DNA of 45,285 nucleotides from an uncultured Bacteroidaceae bacterium (GCA_905235575.1 CAJOLZ010000019.1:1-45285); one strand, 5' to 3'. Positions 34,589-43,300 are shown, numbered from the stretch's first letter. Notes: generated by a model not told the origin, from the sequence alone. Translations and numbers: made by a program.

Positions 34589-34936
34589 ATGATGATAGAA
34601 GTCTTGAAATCAAAGCTGCATTGTGTGAAGGTAACCGAGGCCAACCTCAACTACATGGGCAGCATTACCATCGACGAAGACCTGATGGACGCCGCTGGCT
34701 TCATTGCCGGGGAGAAGGTTCAGGTGATGGACAACAACAACGGCGAGCGCTTCGAAACCTATGTCATAAAGGGCGAGCGCGGTTCCGGTTGCATCTGTCT
34801 GAACGGAGCTGCTGCACGAAAGGTGCAGGTGGGCGATGTCGTCATCATCATCTCCTATGCCATCATGGATTTCGAGGAGGCCAAGACGTTCCAGCCGCGT
34901 GTGGTCTTTCCCGAGAACAACCGCATTGTGCGCTGA
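34589..34936 (+). CDS. panD: Aspartate 1-decarboxylase proenzyme
   Basis: 115 residues. Pyruvoyl enzyme making beta-alanine for the adjacent PanC. The self-cleavage site is Gly24-Ser25 in '[11 protein letters not shown]', which generates the pyruvoyl group at Ser25. '[12 protein letters not shown]', '[20 protein letters not shown]' and '[10 protein letters not shown]' follow as in the family. There are two adjacent ATG codons; either start works. Confidence 0.97.
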   Translation: MMIEVLKSKLHCVKVTEANLNYMGSITIDEDLMDAAGFIAGEKVQVMDNNNGERFETYVIKGERGSGCICLNGAAARKVQVGDVVIIISYAIMDFEEAKTFQPRVVFPENNRIVR

Positions 34937-34964
34937 ACCGTCAGCAAGAACGAGATACATACAG

Positions 34965-35001
34965 AAATCCCCGGGTTGCATTTCACAGCTCGGGGATTTT
35001 T
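34965..35001 (+). terminator. Terminator of panC-panD
   Basis: AAATCCCCG (34965-34973) and CGGGGATTT (34991-34999) with a T run to 35001, 28 bp after the panD stop. Confidence 0.8.
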
Positions 35002-35038
35002 GTATTGTTTCGTGTTTACGATGCAGTGGGGGAGTGCC

Positions 35039-36028
35039 TCACTTCAGTTCTCTGACGTATATGTCGCGGAAGTTCACCAGCGAGCCGTGAGCCTGCATCT
35101 CTATCTGGTCGATGGCTGGCAGTGGCTGTGTGCGGTCCCAGTAGTTCTCCATCGCCACTTCGTCCACCACTTTCACGCCGTTCAGCACCACGGTCACCTT
35201 GTCGCCCACCATTTTGATGTAGAACGAATTCCATTCGCCCAGCCGGTTGTCGGCCACTTCGGTAGGGGTGTTCCCGTTCTTCTGGTTGTTGTGGAGTCCG
35301 CCGGAGCCCATGTTTGCGCGGGCTGTGTCCCAGATCTGCACCTGTGGCGTGCCGCGCAGATAGATGCCGGCGTCGGGTTCTGTGCCGCTCGGGTCAAGCC
35401 GCCAGTCCACATACATCTCGAAGTCCTTGTAGTCCTTCACGGTGCAGATGTTGTCGAAGCCCTGGCCCACATAGGTCAGGCATCCGTCCTGCACGGTCCA
35501 GTTGGTGCGCATCACCTCGTCGGCTTTCAGCTGAGCGTTCACCAGTTTCTCTCCGTCCATGCTGCGGCGGGCGATGGGGTTTTCCACCAGTCCTTTCCAG
35601 CCCGTCAGGTCGCGTCCGTTGAAGATGGAGACGAAGCCCTCTTCGCGGTCCGACACTTTGCCCAGATACTCGTTCACGGCCAGTATGTCGTTCTTGTTGA
35701 GCATCGGCAGTATGTCGTAGAGCAGCTGACGTGTTTTGGTGCCGTTATATTCGGGGTGAGCCAGTGCGATGTGTATCACGGTCTGTGCCGCCGCTTTGCG
35801 CAGCGATACGTCTTGCAGGAACTGCGCAGCGTACATCATGCCCTGGAAAGTGCCCGTGGCTTCTATCTGCGCCAGTATGGCCTTCTGCTCCTTCACGGTC
35901 TGCACCTGCCCCATCTGTCTGCGCAGGTTCAGATAGGTATTCTCAGGCGTGTCGGGGTTGGCCAGCGTTTTCACGCCACTCATGGCACCCAGCGCCACGA
36001 GTGCCGCTGTCAGGATGAACCTTCTCAT
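35039..36028 (-). CDS. DUF1080 (3-keto-disaccharide hydrolase-like) secreted protein
   Basis: 329 residues with a signal peptide (about 1-23). An N-terminal helical segment (about 25-125, resembling HEAT-like repeats) leads into a DUF1080 beta-jellyroll starting 'FVSIFNGRDLTGWKGLVENP' (about 131-150), with 'DFEMYVDWRLDPSGTEPDAG', 'IYLRGTPQVQIWD' and 'GEWNSFYIKMVGDKVTVVLN'. The domain is related to concanavalin-like folds, and some members hydrolyse 3-keto-glycosides. Follows the epimerase gene after 15 bp on the same strand; the functional link between them is unclear. Confidence 0.87.
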   Translation of the reverse strand: MRRFILTAALVALGAMSGVKTLANPDTPENTYLNLRRQMGQVQTVKEQKAILAQIEATGTFQGMMYAAQFLQDVSLRKAAAQTVIHIALAHPEYNGTKTRQLLYDILPMLNKNDILAVNEYLGKVSDREEGFVSIFNGRDLTGWKGLVENPIARRSMDGEKLVNAQLKADEVMRTNWTVQDGCLTYVGQGFDNICTVKDYKDFEMYVDWRLDPSGTEPDAGIYLRGTPQVQIWDTARANMGSGGLHNNQKNGNTPTEVADNRLGEWNSFYIKMVGDKVTVVLNGVKVVDEVAMENYWDRTQPLPAIDQIEMQAHGSLVNFRDIYVRELK

Positions 36029-36043
36029 GGCACGATGTGTTTG

Positions 36044-36448
36044 TTATTCCTCGCAGAGTTCGGTCAGGATGCCCACGGTGCTCTTCGGGTGCAGGAAGGC
36101 GATGTGCAGACCGTCGGCGCCTTTGCGCGGAGCCTTGTCGATGAGGCGGATGCCTTTCTCGTCGCACAGGGCCAGAGCCTCGCTCACGCCGTCTTCAACC
36201 TTGAAGGCCACGTGGTGGATGCCGCGACCGCCGTTGTCCAGATACTTCTGAACGGTGCTCTCGGGGCATGTGGGTTCCAGCAGTTCCAGTTTCACCTCGC
36301 CAACCTTCAGGAAGGCGGTCTTTACTTTCTGGTCCTCAACAACTTCTGTCTTGTAAATCTCCAGGCCCAGCACGTCCTTGAAGTACGGAGCCACGGCGTC
36401 GATGCTCTGTACAGCGATGCCCAGATGTTCAATGCGTGAAATCTTCAT
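36044..36448 (-). CDS. mce: Methylmalonyl-CoA epimerase
   Basis: 134 residues of the vicinal-oxygen-chelate fold. Interconverts (R)- and (S)-methylmalonyl-CoA in the succinate-to-propionate route. Two beta-alpha-beta3 modules carry the metal ligands: His in 'RIEHLGIAV' (about 5-13), Glu in 'VKLELLEP', His in 'GGRGIHHVAFKV' and the terminal Glu in 'GILTELCEE'. Full length. In many Bacteroidales it is followed by decarboxylase genes, but here a DUF1080 gene follows. Confidence 0.94.
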   Translation of the reverse strand: MKISRIEHLGIAVQSIDAVAPYFKDVLGLEIYKTEVVEDQKVKTAFLKVGEVKLELLEPTCPESTVQKYLDNGGRGIHHVAFKVEDGVSEALALCDEKGIRLIDKAPRKGADGLHIAFLHPKSTVGILTELCEE

Positions 36449-36504
36449 TTCTCTCTGTTTTTAATTTTAGGTTGGTTTACTGTATTTGTCTTTCTTATGG
36501 AAGG

Positions 36505-36536
36505 CAAAATTACGAAAATTCGGGGGAAAGACCAAA
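36505..36536 (-). promoter_or_regulatory. Promoter of mce-DUF1080
   Basis: On minus, TTTG (36533-36536), a 20-bp spacer and TAATTTTG (36505-36512): a full consensus promoter 56 bp before the mce start. Confidence 0.75.
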
Positions 36537-36596
36537 TTTATTTGACTTTTTCCGAGTGTGTTACGCTTTCCTCCTTTCCCTTTTGTCATTCTTTAA

Positions 36597-36792
36597 CCCG
36601 AATCGGTCAGTAGGATTTATGTCAGAGTGACAAATGTTGCGAGCAGATTGTCGTTGAAAGCTTCGAGGGCGTGGCAGGCCACGGTGAGAAAAGGTTTCAG
36701 CGGCAAGAAGCCGCAAGAGTTGTTGTTATGGCATAAAAAGACTTCTCATACAAGAGGAAAAGCACCTTTGTCGGCCTAATGACTGATTCGGG
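36597..36792 (+). mobile_element. MITE-like element, tandem copy 1
   Basis: 196 bp with inverted ends CCCGAATCGGTCAGTAGG and CCTAATGACTGATTCGGG (16 of 18 pair), flanked by TTTAA at 36592-36596 and 36793-36797. Non-coding; contains internal short hairpins (GGCGTGGCAGGCCACG, CGGCAAGAAGCCG). The TTTAA flanks suggest a target-site duplication. Confidence 0.85.
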
Positions 36793-36797
36793 TTTAA

Positions 36798-36981
36798 CCC
36801 GAATCGGTCAGTGGGATTTATGTCAGAGTGACAAATGTTGCGAGTAGATTGTCGTTGAAAGCTTCGAGGGCGTGGCAGGCCACGGTGAGAAGGTTTCAGC
36901 GGCAAGAAGCCGCAAGAGTTGTTATTATGGCATAAAAAGACTTCTCATACAAGAGGAAAAGGGCCTAATGACTGATTCGGG
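36798..36981 (+). mobile_element. MITE-like element, tandem copy 2
   Basis: 184 bp, nearly identical to copy 1 apart from a 10-bp deletion near the right end, a 2-bp deletion in an A run and a few substitutions. Shares the central TTTAA with copy 1 and ends at another TTTAA (36982-36986). Confidence 0.85.
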
Positions 36982-37050
36982 TTTAACACCAGCATGTAGC
37001 GACTATATATTATATAAGGTATAGGCGCGCATTTGTCGGCCTCGTGAAAC

Positions 37051-37128
37051 GCACCGTGCTGCGACGCCCGTCGCACCGTGTTGCGTAGCCTGTCGCACCG
37101 TGGTGCGTCATCTGTCGCACTGTGGTGC
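37051..37128. repeat. 22-bp palindrome array, locus H
   Basis: Four clear units (GTCGCACCGTGTTGCG and GTCGCACCGTGGTGCG among them) exactly 22 bp apart, ending 29 bp from the stop of the TonB-dependent receptor. Confidence 0.9.
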
Positions 37129-37156
37129 CCCTGGCTCCCTCTTCGTCATCCCTCGT

Positions 37157-39538
37157 TCAGAACTCAATCAGGAACCGCGCGTTCAGCATACGTCCCGTCA
37201 GATAGTTGGGCACCGCATACTGGTGGTTGCTGATGTCGGTCACCCAGTAGTAGCTGCTCACGTTGTTCAGCCCGAAGATGTTGAAGCAGTCCAGCCCCAG
37301 CCAGATGTTGCGTACCAGATTGTTGCGCAGGTGGCGGTCCTCGTTGTCCAGCAGGCGGTAGTTCATACCCAGGTCCACACGCTTGTAGGCCGGTGCGCGG
37401 AATACGTTGCGCTCCAGACCCGTGTGTGGGGGACCGAAGGGCAGTCCGTCGGCAAACGAGGCCTTCAGCGTGAGCTTCCAGCGCGTCGTGCCCGGGAAGT
37501 AGTCGGTGAAGAAGAAATTCAGGTTGTAGCGCTGGTCGGTGGGTTGCGGGATATGACGTCCGTTCAGCTTCATGTCGGCCTTCATCAGTCCGAAGCTTAT
37601 CCAAGAGTCGGTGCCCGGCACAAATTCGCCGTACAGCTTCACGTCGCCGCCCACCACATAGCCCGAGGCCACGTTGTTGCCATAATAGACAATCTTCACG
37701 TTGTCCACGTTGTACGGGTTCAGGTCGCTCTGACCCTTGTAGTACAGCTCCGTGGTGAATTTGAAGGGGCGGCCTGCCATGCGGAATTTATACTCCATGC
37801 CTGCCACCACCTGGAACGACCGCTGCGACTTGATGTCCTTGTTCAGCTCTGCCACTGTGTTGCCGTTGGTCGTCACCGTGTCGCGCAGTTCTTTGTAGAA
37901 CGGACGCTGATAGTATAGGCCGGTGGCCAGGCGGAAGGTGTAGTTCTCGTTGCTCTGGGGCACGAAACCGATGCTGGCACGGGGGCTGAAGAGCCATTCG
38001 CTGTTCCAGTCCCAGTACGAGAGACGTGCGCCGTAGTTCACGCTCAGTATGCCTGCGCTGCTCTCGCGGCGGTAGGTATCCTGGGCGTAGAGTTCCATGT
38101 GGTCCGACGAAATCTCGTTCACGCTCTTCATGTTGTATATCAGTTGCAGCTCGTTGCCCGAGTGCGGCATGCTGTATCCCGAGCTGTCGCGGTATTCCCA
38201 TTCGCGTGAGTCCTCTTCTATATGCTCGTGCCGCCACGCCAGACCCGTCTCCAGTCGGTGGAGCGCACTCCGGTGCTCATAGGCCAGCTTCAGCGTCTGC
38301 GAACTGCTGTTCAGTCGGTTTCGGGCATGTTCCATGTAGGTGCCCACGCCCAGCTGCTCGTCGTCGCTCGTCTCGTAGAGCCAATACTGCCCCTGTATGT
38401 CGTAGGTCTCGTGTTCGCGTGTGCTGAATGCCGAGGCCGACAGGCTCAGCTTGTTGCGCAGTCCCAGCTGCCTGCCTATCTTCACGGTGCCGAAAAGTGT
38501 GCGGAACAGATCTTCCTCCTTGCCGTCGAAGTACACGCGGAAGCTCTTCACGTCTTCCAGTGTGCCGAAGCGTGTCTCGCGGTCCTTCGGGCGGAAGTCG
38601 TAGTTGTTGCGGCTCACGTATCCTATCACGTCCACCGTCCATGCCTTCGTCGGCGTCCAGCTCATGTAGGCCTGATAGTCCAGGAAGCGCGGACGGTACT
38701 CGCCCTTCGTCTGCAGCGACCCCAGCATGTATTGGTTCGTCTTGTAGCGAAGGCCGTTGCTGAACGAGAAACGTCGGTTCCCGTAGCCGCCGTACAGGTT
38801 GGTGCCCAGCAGGCTGGCCTGCACGCTGCCCTCGGCTTTCTTCGGACGCGCATAGGTGATGTCCAGCACGCTGCTCATCTTGTCGCCGTATTTCGCTTCG
38901 AAGCCGCCGGCCGAGAAGTCCACGCGCTCCACCATGTCGCTGTTTATCACCGAGAGGCCCTCCTGCTGTCCGCTGCTGATGAGCAGAGGTCGATACACCT
39001 CTACGCCGTTGATGTAAACGCAGTTCTCGTCGAACGAACCGCCGCGCACGTTATACTGGCTGCTCAGCTCGTTGTGGCTGCTCACGCCGGCCTGTGTGCC
39101 CACCAGTTCTTCCACGGCGTTGCCCGTCGTCGATACCATGCGTTTCAGGTCTTTCGTGTTCAGCTCTTGGGTCGAACCCAGCTGCCGACGGGTGTCTGCA
39201 ACGGTCACCTCGTCCATCACCCGGCTGTCGGTGTGCATTACCACGTTCAGCGTCAGCTGCCCCTGAGGCTTCTTCAGCACGCGCCGCCGCGTCTCGTAGC
39301 CCATCATCGAGTAGATGATTACCACACTGTCGGCCGTAGAGAATTCCAGCCGATATTGTCCGTCCAGGTTGGCAGTGGTGCCTATGGCGGTGCCCTCCAC
39401 GCGAACCGTGCACAGGCTCACTGGCTCCTCGTTCTCGTCCACCACACGCCCCTTCAGGGTCACCTTCCCCGACTCCTGTGCCGAGAGGCTCAGAAGCGGC
39501 ATCAGTAGCAGAACTAATAATACGCGCATACGTGTCAT
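37157..39538 (-). CDS. TonB-dependent outer-membrane receptor with carboxypeptidase-like N-domain
   Basis: 793 residues. Signal peptide about 1-20 ('LLSLSAQESG'). A CarboxypepD_reg-like domain (about 24-105, 'VTLKGRVVDENEEPVSLCTV') precedes the plug (about 110-235: 'DEVTVADTRRQL', 'VSSHNELSSQYNVRGGSFDE', 'VERVDFSAGGFEAKYGDKMS'), and then a 22-strand-type barrel ends 'RMLNARFLIEF' with the terminal Phe. It is shorter than SusC proteins and no SusD partner is adjacent, so a single-component transporter for a siderophore, vitamin or peptide is more likely than glycan uptake. Substrate unknown. Confidence 0.92.
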   Translation of the reverse strand: MTRMRVLLVLLLMPLLSLSAQESGKVTLKGRVVDENEEPVSLCTVRVEGTAIGTTANLDGQYRLEFSTADSVVIIYSMMGYETRRRVLKKPQGQLTLNVVMHTDSRVMDEVTVADTRRQLGSTQELNTKDLKRMVSTTGNAVEELVGTQAGVSSHNELSSQYNVRGGSFDENCVYINGVEVYRPLLISSGQQEGLSVINSDMVERVDFSAGGFEAKYGDKMSSVLDITYARPKKAEGSVQASLLGTNLYGGYGNRRFSFSNGLRYKTNQYMLGSLQTKGEYRPRFLDYQAYMSWTPTKAWTVDVIGYVSRNNYDFRPKDRETRFGTLEDVKSFRVYFDGKEEDLFRTLFGTVKIGRQLGLRNKLSLSASAFSTREHETYDIQGQYWLYETSDDEQLGVGTYMEHARNRLNSSSQTLKLAYEHRSALHRLETGLAWRHEHIEEDSREWEYRDSSGYSMPHSGNELQLIYNMKSVNEISSDHMELYAQDTYRRESSAGILSVNYGARLSYWDWNSEWLFSPRASIGFVPQSNENYTFRLATGLYYQRPFYKELRDTVTTNGNTVAELNKDIKSQRSFQVVAGMEYKFRMAGRPFKFTTELYYKGQSDLNPYNVDNVKIVYYGNNVASGYVVGGDVKLYGEFVPGTDSWISFGLMKADMKLNGRHIPQPTDQRYNLNFFFTDYFPGTTRWKLTLKASFADGLPFGPPHTGLERNVFRAPAYKRVDLGMNYRLLDNEDRHLRNNLVRNIWLGLDCFNIFGLNNVSSYYWVTDISNHQYAVPNYLTGRMLNARFLIEF

Positions 39539-39633
39539 ACCTATATATAACGCACAAATCCCTCTTTTTTGTATGCCAGCCCCTCATTTTTTTGCATGGG
39601 TGGGCCAGCCGACCAAGCAAAGGTTAAAATTAT

Positions 39634-39710
39634 ACTGTGTTGCGACGCCCGTCGCAGCGTGCTGCGTTGCCTGTCGCACCGTGGTGCGTCAGCCGTCGCA
39701 CTGCGGTGCG
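39634..39710. repeat. 22-bp palindrome array, locus I
   Basis: Four units at 22-bp spacing in the region between the divergent TonB receptor and nitroreductase genes, one of only a few arrays near promoters rather than gene ends. Confidence 0.9.
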
Positions 39711-39774
39711 TCAGTCCGCCACCCAAACTCAATGATGAAATAGCATCCGTTATTGCCGTTTTTGTGCCCGCTTT

Positions 39775-39806
39775 CTTGCCGTTGTGACGAAATATGTGTA
39801 CTTTTG
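39775..39806 (+). promoter_or_regulatory. Promoter of the nitroreductase operon
   Basis: CTTG (39775-39778), a 20-bp spacer and TACTTTTG (39799-39806), 23 bp before the ATG at 39830. It overlaps the alternative upstream start at 39794, which is rejected. Confidence 0.7.
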
Positions 39807-39829
39807 CACACACAAAGACAAACAACGAT

Positions 39830-40372
39830 ATGGAAAACTTCAGCGAACTGATACGTCTGCGCCGTTCTATGCGCAAATTCACCGACGAGCTGCTTACGGG
39901 CGACGACGTCAAACTTCTGCTCCGCGCTGCACTCATGGCACCGTCCAGCAAGGGACTCCACAGCTGGGAGTTCGTCGTCGTCGATGACAAACCGGCCATC
40001 GAGGCGCTCAGCCACTGCAAGCAGCAGGGGGCAGACTTCCTCTCCGGAGCACCACTGGCCGTGGTCGTCATGGGCGACCCGCAGGTCAGCGACGTGTGGA
40101 TTGAAGACGCATCGGTAGCTGCCACACAGATGCTCCTCCAGGCCGAAGATCTCGGAATAGGAGCTTGCTGGATACAGATACGCGACCGCCGCGATGCACA
40201 GGGTGGAGATGCCGAAGAAAACGTACGTCAGATACTGGGCATCCCCTCGCACTTCCGCATACTCGCCATCGTAGCCTTCGGCCACAAGGGCATGGAGCGC
40301 AAGCCCTTCAACGAGGAGAGGCTCCTCTGGGAGAAGGTACATGTCTATAGCCCCACGCTTCCCTGTTTCTGA
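39830..40372 (+). CDS. Nitroreductase family protein
   Basis: 180 residues from the ATG at 39830 (MENFSELIRLRRSMRKF). FMN-dependent NAD(P)H oxidoreductase fold. 'RLRRSMRKFTDE' (about 9-20) and 'MAPSSKGLHSWEFVVVDD' (about 39-56) contact FMN, and 'DLGIGACWIQI' (about 107-117) is the second FMN/substrate segment. A shortish member of the family. The natural substrate is not readable; quinones, nitro-compounds or flavins are family options. The next gene starts 10 bp later. Confidence 0.88.
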   Translation: MENFSELIRLRRSMRKFTDELLTGDDVKLLLRAALMAPSSKGLHSWEFVVVDDKPAIEALSHCKQQGADFLSGAPLAVVVMGDPQVSDVWIEDASVAATQMLLQAEDLGIGACWIQIRDRRDAQGGDAEENVRQILGIPSHFRILAIVAFGHKGMERKPFNEERLLWEKVHVYSPTLPCF

Positions 40373-40381
40373 CACCGAGCC

Positions 40382-41197
40382 ATGGAACGAATGAAGACTG
40401 TTTTCATAGGCGCTGGCAACGTAGCCACACACCTCGCACCCGCACTTCAGGATGCCGGATGCCGCGTTGTGCAGGTCTATAGCCGCACCGAGGAGTCGGC
40501 ACGTACGCTGGCCGACGAACTCGACTGCCGATGGACCACCGACCTCTCCGACATTACGTCTGATGCCGAACTTTACGTATTCGCCGTTGCCGATGCCGCA
40601 CTGCCGCACCTCTCCCGACAGCTCTACGAGCACCTCTCGCTCACGGCCACTTCTGCCGACGAGGACGAGACGGGTCCGGCAGCGCTCTTTGTGCACACCG
40701 CCGGCAGCATGCCCGAAGACACACTCCCGTCGCCGCGACGGGGAGTCCTCTATCCGCTCCAGACGTTCAGCCGACAGCGGAAAGTCGATATGTCTGAGGT
40801 GCCCTTCTTCATCGAGAGCCACTCCGACGAGGCCCTCCTCGTCACACTCGCACAGCACATCAGCAACCGCGTGCTTACACTCGACGGCCAGAGTAGGCGA
40901 TATCTCCACCTCGCAGCCGTCTTCGCATGCAACTTCGCCAACCACATGTACGACATCGCAGGGCGTCTCCTCACCGAGCGAGGCATACCCTTCAGCGTGC
41001 TGCTGCCGCTCATCGACGAGACCGCACGCAAGGTCCACCAGCTCTCTCCCTCCGAAGCACAGACGGGACCTGCTGTACGTCTCGACACCAACGTCATGCA
41101 GCAGCACCTCGCACTCCTGGACGACGATGCCCTGAAACGCATATACGAACAACTGAGCCAAAGCATTCATGATAAACTACGACCTGACGAAGATTAA
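40382..41197 (+). CDS. Rossmann-fold DUF2520 oxidoreductase-like protein
   Basis: 271 residues; a second ATG at 40391 gives [19 protein letters not shown], so the exact start is uncertain. The N-terminal dinucleotide motif GAGNVATH resembles the NADP-binding fold of pyrroline-5-carboxylate reductase. '[20 protein letters not shown]' and '[13 protein letters not shown]' follow, then the DUF2520 helical domain (about 135-265, '[13 protein letters not shown]'). The biochemical role is unknown. It overlaps kdsC by 29 bp, which suggests co-translation. Confidence 0.85.
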   Translation: MERMKTVFIGAGNVATHLAPALQDAGCRVVQVYSRTEESARTLADELDCRWTTDLSDITSDAELYVFAVADAALPHLSRQLYEHLSLTATSADEDETGPAALFVHTAGSMPEDTLPSPRRGVLYPLQTFSRQRKVDMSEVPFFIESHSDEALLVTLAQHISNRVLTLDGQSRRYLHLAAVFACNFANHMYDIAGRLLTERGIPFSVLLPLIDETARKVHQLSPSEAQTGPAVRLDTNVMQQHLALLDDDALKRIYEQLSQSIHDKLRPDED

Positions 41198-41687
41198 GGC
41201 ACTCTGCTTCGATGTCGACGGAGTACTCAGTGCCGAAACCGTTCCCGTGGGAGAGGACGGCAACCCCATGCGCACTGCCAACATCAAGGATGGCTATGCA
41301 CTACAGCTCGCGGTCAAGTTGGGATACCACGTCGCAATCATCTCCGGAGCCAAACTCGAAGCCGTACGACGCAGATACGAAGGCCTCGGAATACCCGACG
41401 TACACATCGGATGCAGCATCAAGCTCACCATATACGAGCAGTTCCGCGCCAAGTACGGACTCGACCACAGCGAAATCCTCTATATGGGCGATGACATACC
41501 CGACCTCGAGGTCATGCACCTCTGCGGATGCCCCTGCTGTCCTGCAGATGCTGCACCCGAGGTGCGACAGGCGGCCATCTACGTCAGTCACCAGCGCGGA
41601 GGACGAGGATGCGGACGCGACGTCATAGAACAGGTCATGCGTGCACAGGGCAAGTGGATGGCCGACAAGACTGCCTTCGGATGGTAA
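41169..41687 (+). CDS. kdsC: 3-deoxy-D-manno-octulosonate 8-phosphate phosphatase
   Basis: 172 residues. HAD-superfamily phosphatase of the KdsC type that removes phosphate from Kdo-8-P in lipopolysaccharide core synthesis. HAD motif I 'CFDVDGVLS' (about 13-21), '[20 protein letters not shown]' (motif II, Ser) and '[13 protein letters not shown]' (motif III) are all present, with the typical 'CPADAAPEV' afterwards. The start lies inside the end of the DUF2520 gene; maf starts 10 bp after the stop. Confidence 0.95.
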   Translation: MINYDLTKIKALCFDVDGVLSAETVPVGEDGNPMRTANIKDGYALQLAVKLGYHVAIISGAKLEAVRRRYEGLGIPDVHIGCSIKLTIYEQFRAKYGLDHSEILYMGDDIPDLEVMHLCGCPCCPADAAPEVRQAAIYVSHQRGGRGCGRDVIEQVMRAQGKWMADKTAFGW

Positions 41688-41697
41688 ACTCCACGAT

Positions 41698-42267
41698 ATG
41701 AGCTACAGACTGATACTTGCATCGAACTCACCCCGCCGCCGCGAACTCATGGACGGACTCGGCATCCCATACGAGGTACGCCTCATGCCCGGCATCGACG
41801 AGTCATATCCCGAAGGGCTCACACCCGAGCAGATACCCGTACACATCAGCCGACAGAAGGCTGCCGCATACACACTCACCGACGACGAGATGCTCATCAC
41901 CGCCGACACCATCGTATGGCTCGACGGCCAGGTGCTCGGAAAACCCACCGACGAGGACGATGCCTGCCGCATGCTGCAACTTCTGCGCAACCACACACAC
42001 CAGGTGGTCACTGGTGTCACGCTCACGACGTCCACCATGCAACACTCCTTTGCAGCTGTCAGCGACGTCACCTTCGGACCCCTCACCGACGACGAGATAC
42101 GCCACTACGTCACCCAATACCGACCCCTCGACAAAGCCGGAGCATACGGCATTCAGGAATGGATAGGATACGTAGGCGTGACTGCACTCCGAGGCTCATA
42201 CTTCAACGTCATGGGACTCCCAGTACAGCGACTATATACCGAACTAAAACGATTGAACGCTATATGA
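41698..42267 (+). CDS. maf: Maf-family nucleotide pyrophosphatase
   Basis: 189 residues from the ATG at 41698 (MSYRLILASNSPRRRELMDG). An earlier in-frame ATG at 41641 lies within kdsC and is rejected. Hydrolyses non-canonical nucleoside triphosphates (dTTP/UTP or modified pyrimidines) to monophosphates. 'LASNSPRRREL' (about 6-16), 'ITADTIVWLDGQVLGKPTDE' (about 67-86) and 'KAGAYGIQEW' (about 146-155) are the family signatures. Its TGA overlaps the next ATG (ATGA at 42264-42267). Confidence 0.95.
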   Translation: MSYRLILASNSPRRRELMDGLGIPYEVRLMPGIDESYPEGLTPEQIPVHISRQKAAAYTLTDDEMLITADTIVWLDGQVLGKPTDEDDACRMLQLLRNHTHQVVTGVTLTTSTMQHSFAAVSDVTFGPLTDDEIRHYVTQYRPLDKAGAYGIQEWIGYVGVTALRGSYFNVMGLPVQRLYTELKRLNAI

Positions 42268-42788
42268 AAAAGAACATCATCACCGCTGCCATCCTCACAC
42301 TCACACTGAGCGCAGCAACCGTTTCGTGCGACGACCCCGACACGACATCCTACATGCCCATATACAGCGGCTTCCAGATTGCACCCGCACAGCCCACGGC
42401 TGGAGAAACCATCACCTTCACCGCACAGCAGGAAAAGAAGGGACACCTCATCTATCACGCCGACTACCGATGGAACGTCGTCTATGCCACATCCGACGAG
42501 GAAGGACGCCCCGACACCGTGAGGACCGTCAAGAACACCAGCGTCGTCTATGACATGGAGAGCGGAGACCCCTCCGTCACATTCACCATACCCAAAGGAC
42601 GCGGAGGAAACATACAAGCCACCTTCATCGGAGAGTTCCGATATAGCGGAGTAGGAGCCGCCGGATACGACGGCACATCATACGACGGACCCGGAGCAAA
42701 CGGCACCATACGCTGGCGCTCATCATCCTCCACCGACGGATATTGCGAAGGCACAACCCGCAAGATCAACGTCAAGGCCTCCGAGTAA
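42264..42788 (+). CDS. Hypothetical lipoprotein
   Basis: 174 residues. A lipoprotein signal peptide, 'LTLSAATVSC', has Cys22 as probable lipid attachment, followed by 'DDPDTT'. The mature part is Thr/Gly-rich and has a PKD/Ig-like look ('AQPTAGETITFTAQQEKKG' then 'DYRWNVVYATSDEEG'). No family was recognised with confidence. It is translationally coupled to maf at the end of a four-to-five-gene operon; the gene is present as an intact ORF without internal stops. Confidence 0.75.
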   Translation: MKKNIITAAILTLTLSAATVSCDDPDTTSYMPIYSGFQIAPAQPTAGETITFTAQQEKKGHLIYHADYRWNVVYATSDEEGRPDTVRTVKNTSVVYDMESGDPSVTFTIPKGRGGNIQATFIGEFRYSGVGAAGYDGTSYDGPGANGTIRWRSSSSTDGYCEGTTRKINVKASE

Positions 42789-42810
42789 ACCAGCCCCTCA
42801 ATCCCAATTT

Positions 42811-42836
42811 TAAAGTGGTCGAATTCGACAACTTTA
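42811..42836. promoter_or_regulatory. 26-bp near-perfect palindrome
   Basis: TAAAGTGGTCGAA followed by TTCGACAACTTTA, 12 of 13 positions complementary with no loop. It starts 23 bp after the lipoprotein stop. With no T run and no loop it looks more like a dimeric protein-binding site than a terminator. Confidence 0.45.
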
Positions 42837-42946
42837 GAATGCAAGCAGGTCTGCCAAGTTTTGTCTTGAGGGCCACGAATGAATAGAAAAGACGAACGCT
42901 ATAGGTATCTAAAGAACTTGTGAGTTTGCGATCAAAAAATTTGATT

Positions 42947-43003
42947 GCACCACGCTCCGACGCCCGTCGCACTGCGGTGCGTATTTCGTCGCACCACGCT
43001 GCG
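42947..43003. repeat. 22-bp palindrome array, locus J
   Basis: Three units flanked by a short outer inverted repeat GATTGC/GCAATC, between tandem genes. Confidence 0.85.
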
Positions 43004-43081
43004 CAATCCATCCTCTTTTTCATACCCAAACAGAAAAAAACACCGAACCACCAAATTTTTCTGAAAAAAACACTGAAATAA

Positions 43082-43113
43082 TTTGCAGCATAAAAAAAAA
43101 CTCCTTAACTTTG
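43082..43113 (+). promoter_or_regulatory. Promoter of the cohesin-like gene and peptide gene
   Basis: TTTG (43082-43085), a 20-bp spacer and TAACTTTG (43106-43113), a full consensus. Transcription would start near 43120, giving a 5' leader of about 180 nt. Confidence 0.8.
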
Positions 43114-43144
43114 CCCTCGGAATAATGTTAAAATGTTATCAATA

Positions 43145-43227
43145 GATGGGTAGCAACAAGTCATATACCGGCAGACGAGCACGCGTCCAGACACCGAAAC
43201 CGTACGGACGCTGACACCTCACCCATC
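43145..43227 (+). ncRNA. Candidate structured 5' leader
   Basis: GATGGGT (43145-43151) pairs with ACCCATC (43221-43227), enclosing a hairpin GCGTCC (43183-43188) / GGACGC (43206-43211). It lies between a strong promoter and a gene whose start is 73 bp further on. No known family recognised. Confidence 0.4.
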
Positions 43228-43300
43228 CCCAAAATCACAGAAACCCCCAAAGAAGAATAATTAATTAACACCTATTTAATAACTCTAAAACATCAGAAGT

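Noticed and set aside
34976..36439. 487-codon plus-strand ORF over mce and DUF1080
   Set aside because: Both minus-strand genes are clear families with a consensus promoter; the plus ORF has shadow composition. The same reasoning applies to long antisense ORFs over the COG2509, debranching, GT4, GH57, TonB and DUF2520/kdsC genes.
37051..37128. CRISPR array
   Set aside because: The repeat period is 22 bp, the units are palindromic with 4-6 bp variable parts, and there are no unique 30-40 bp spacers and no cas genes.
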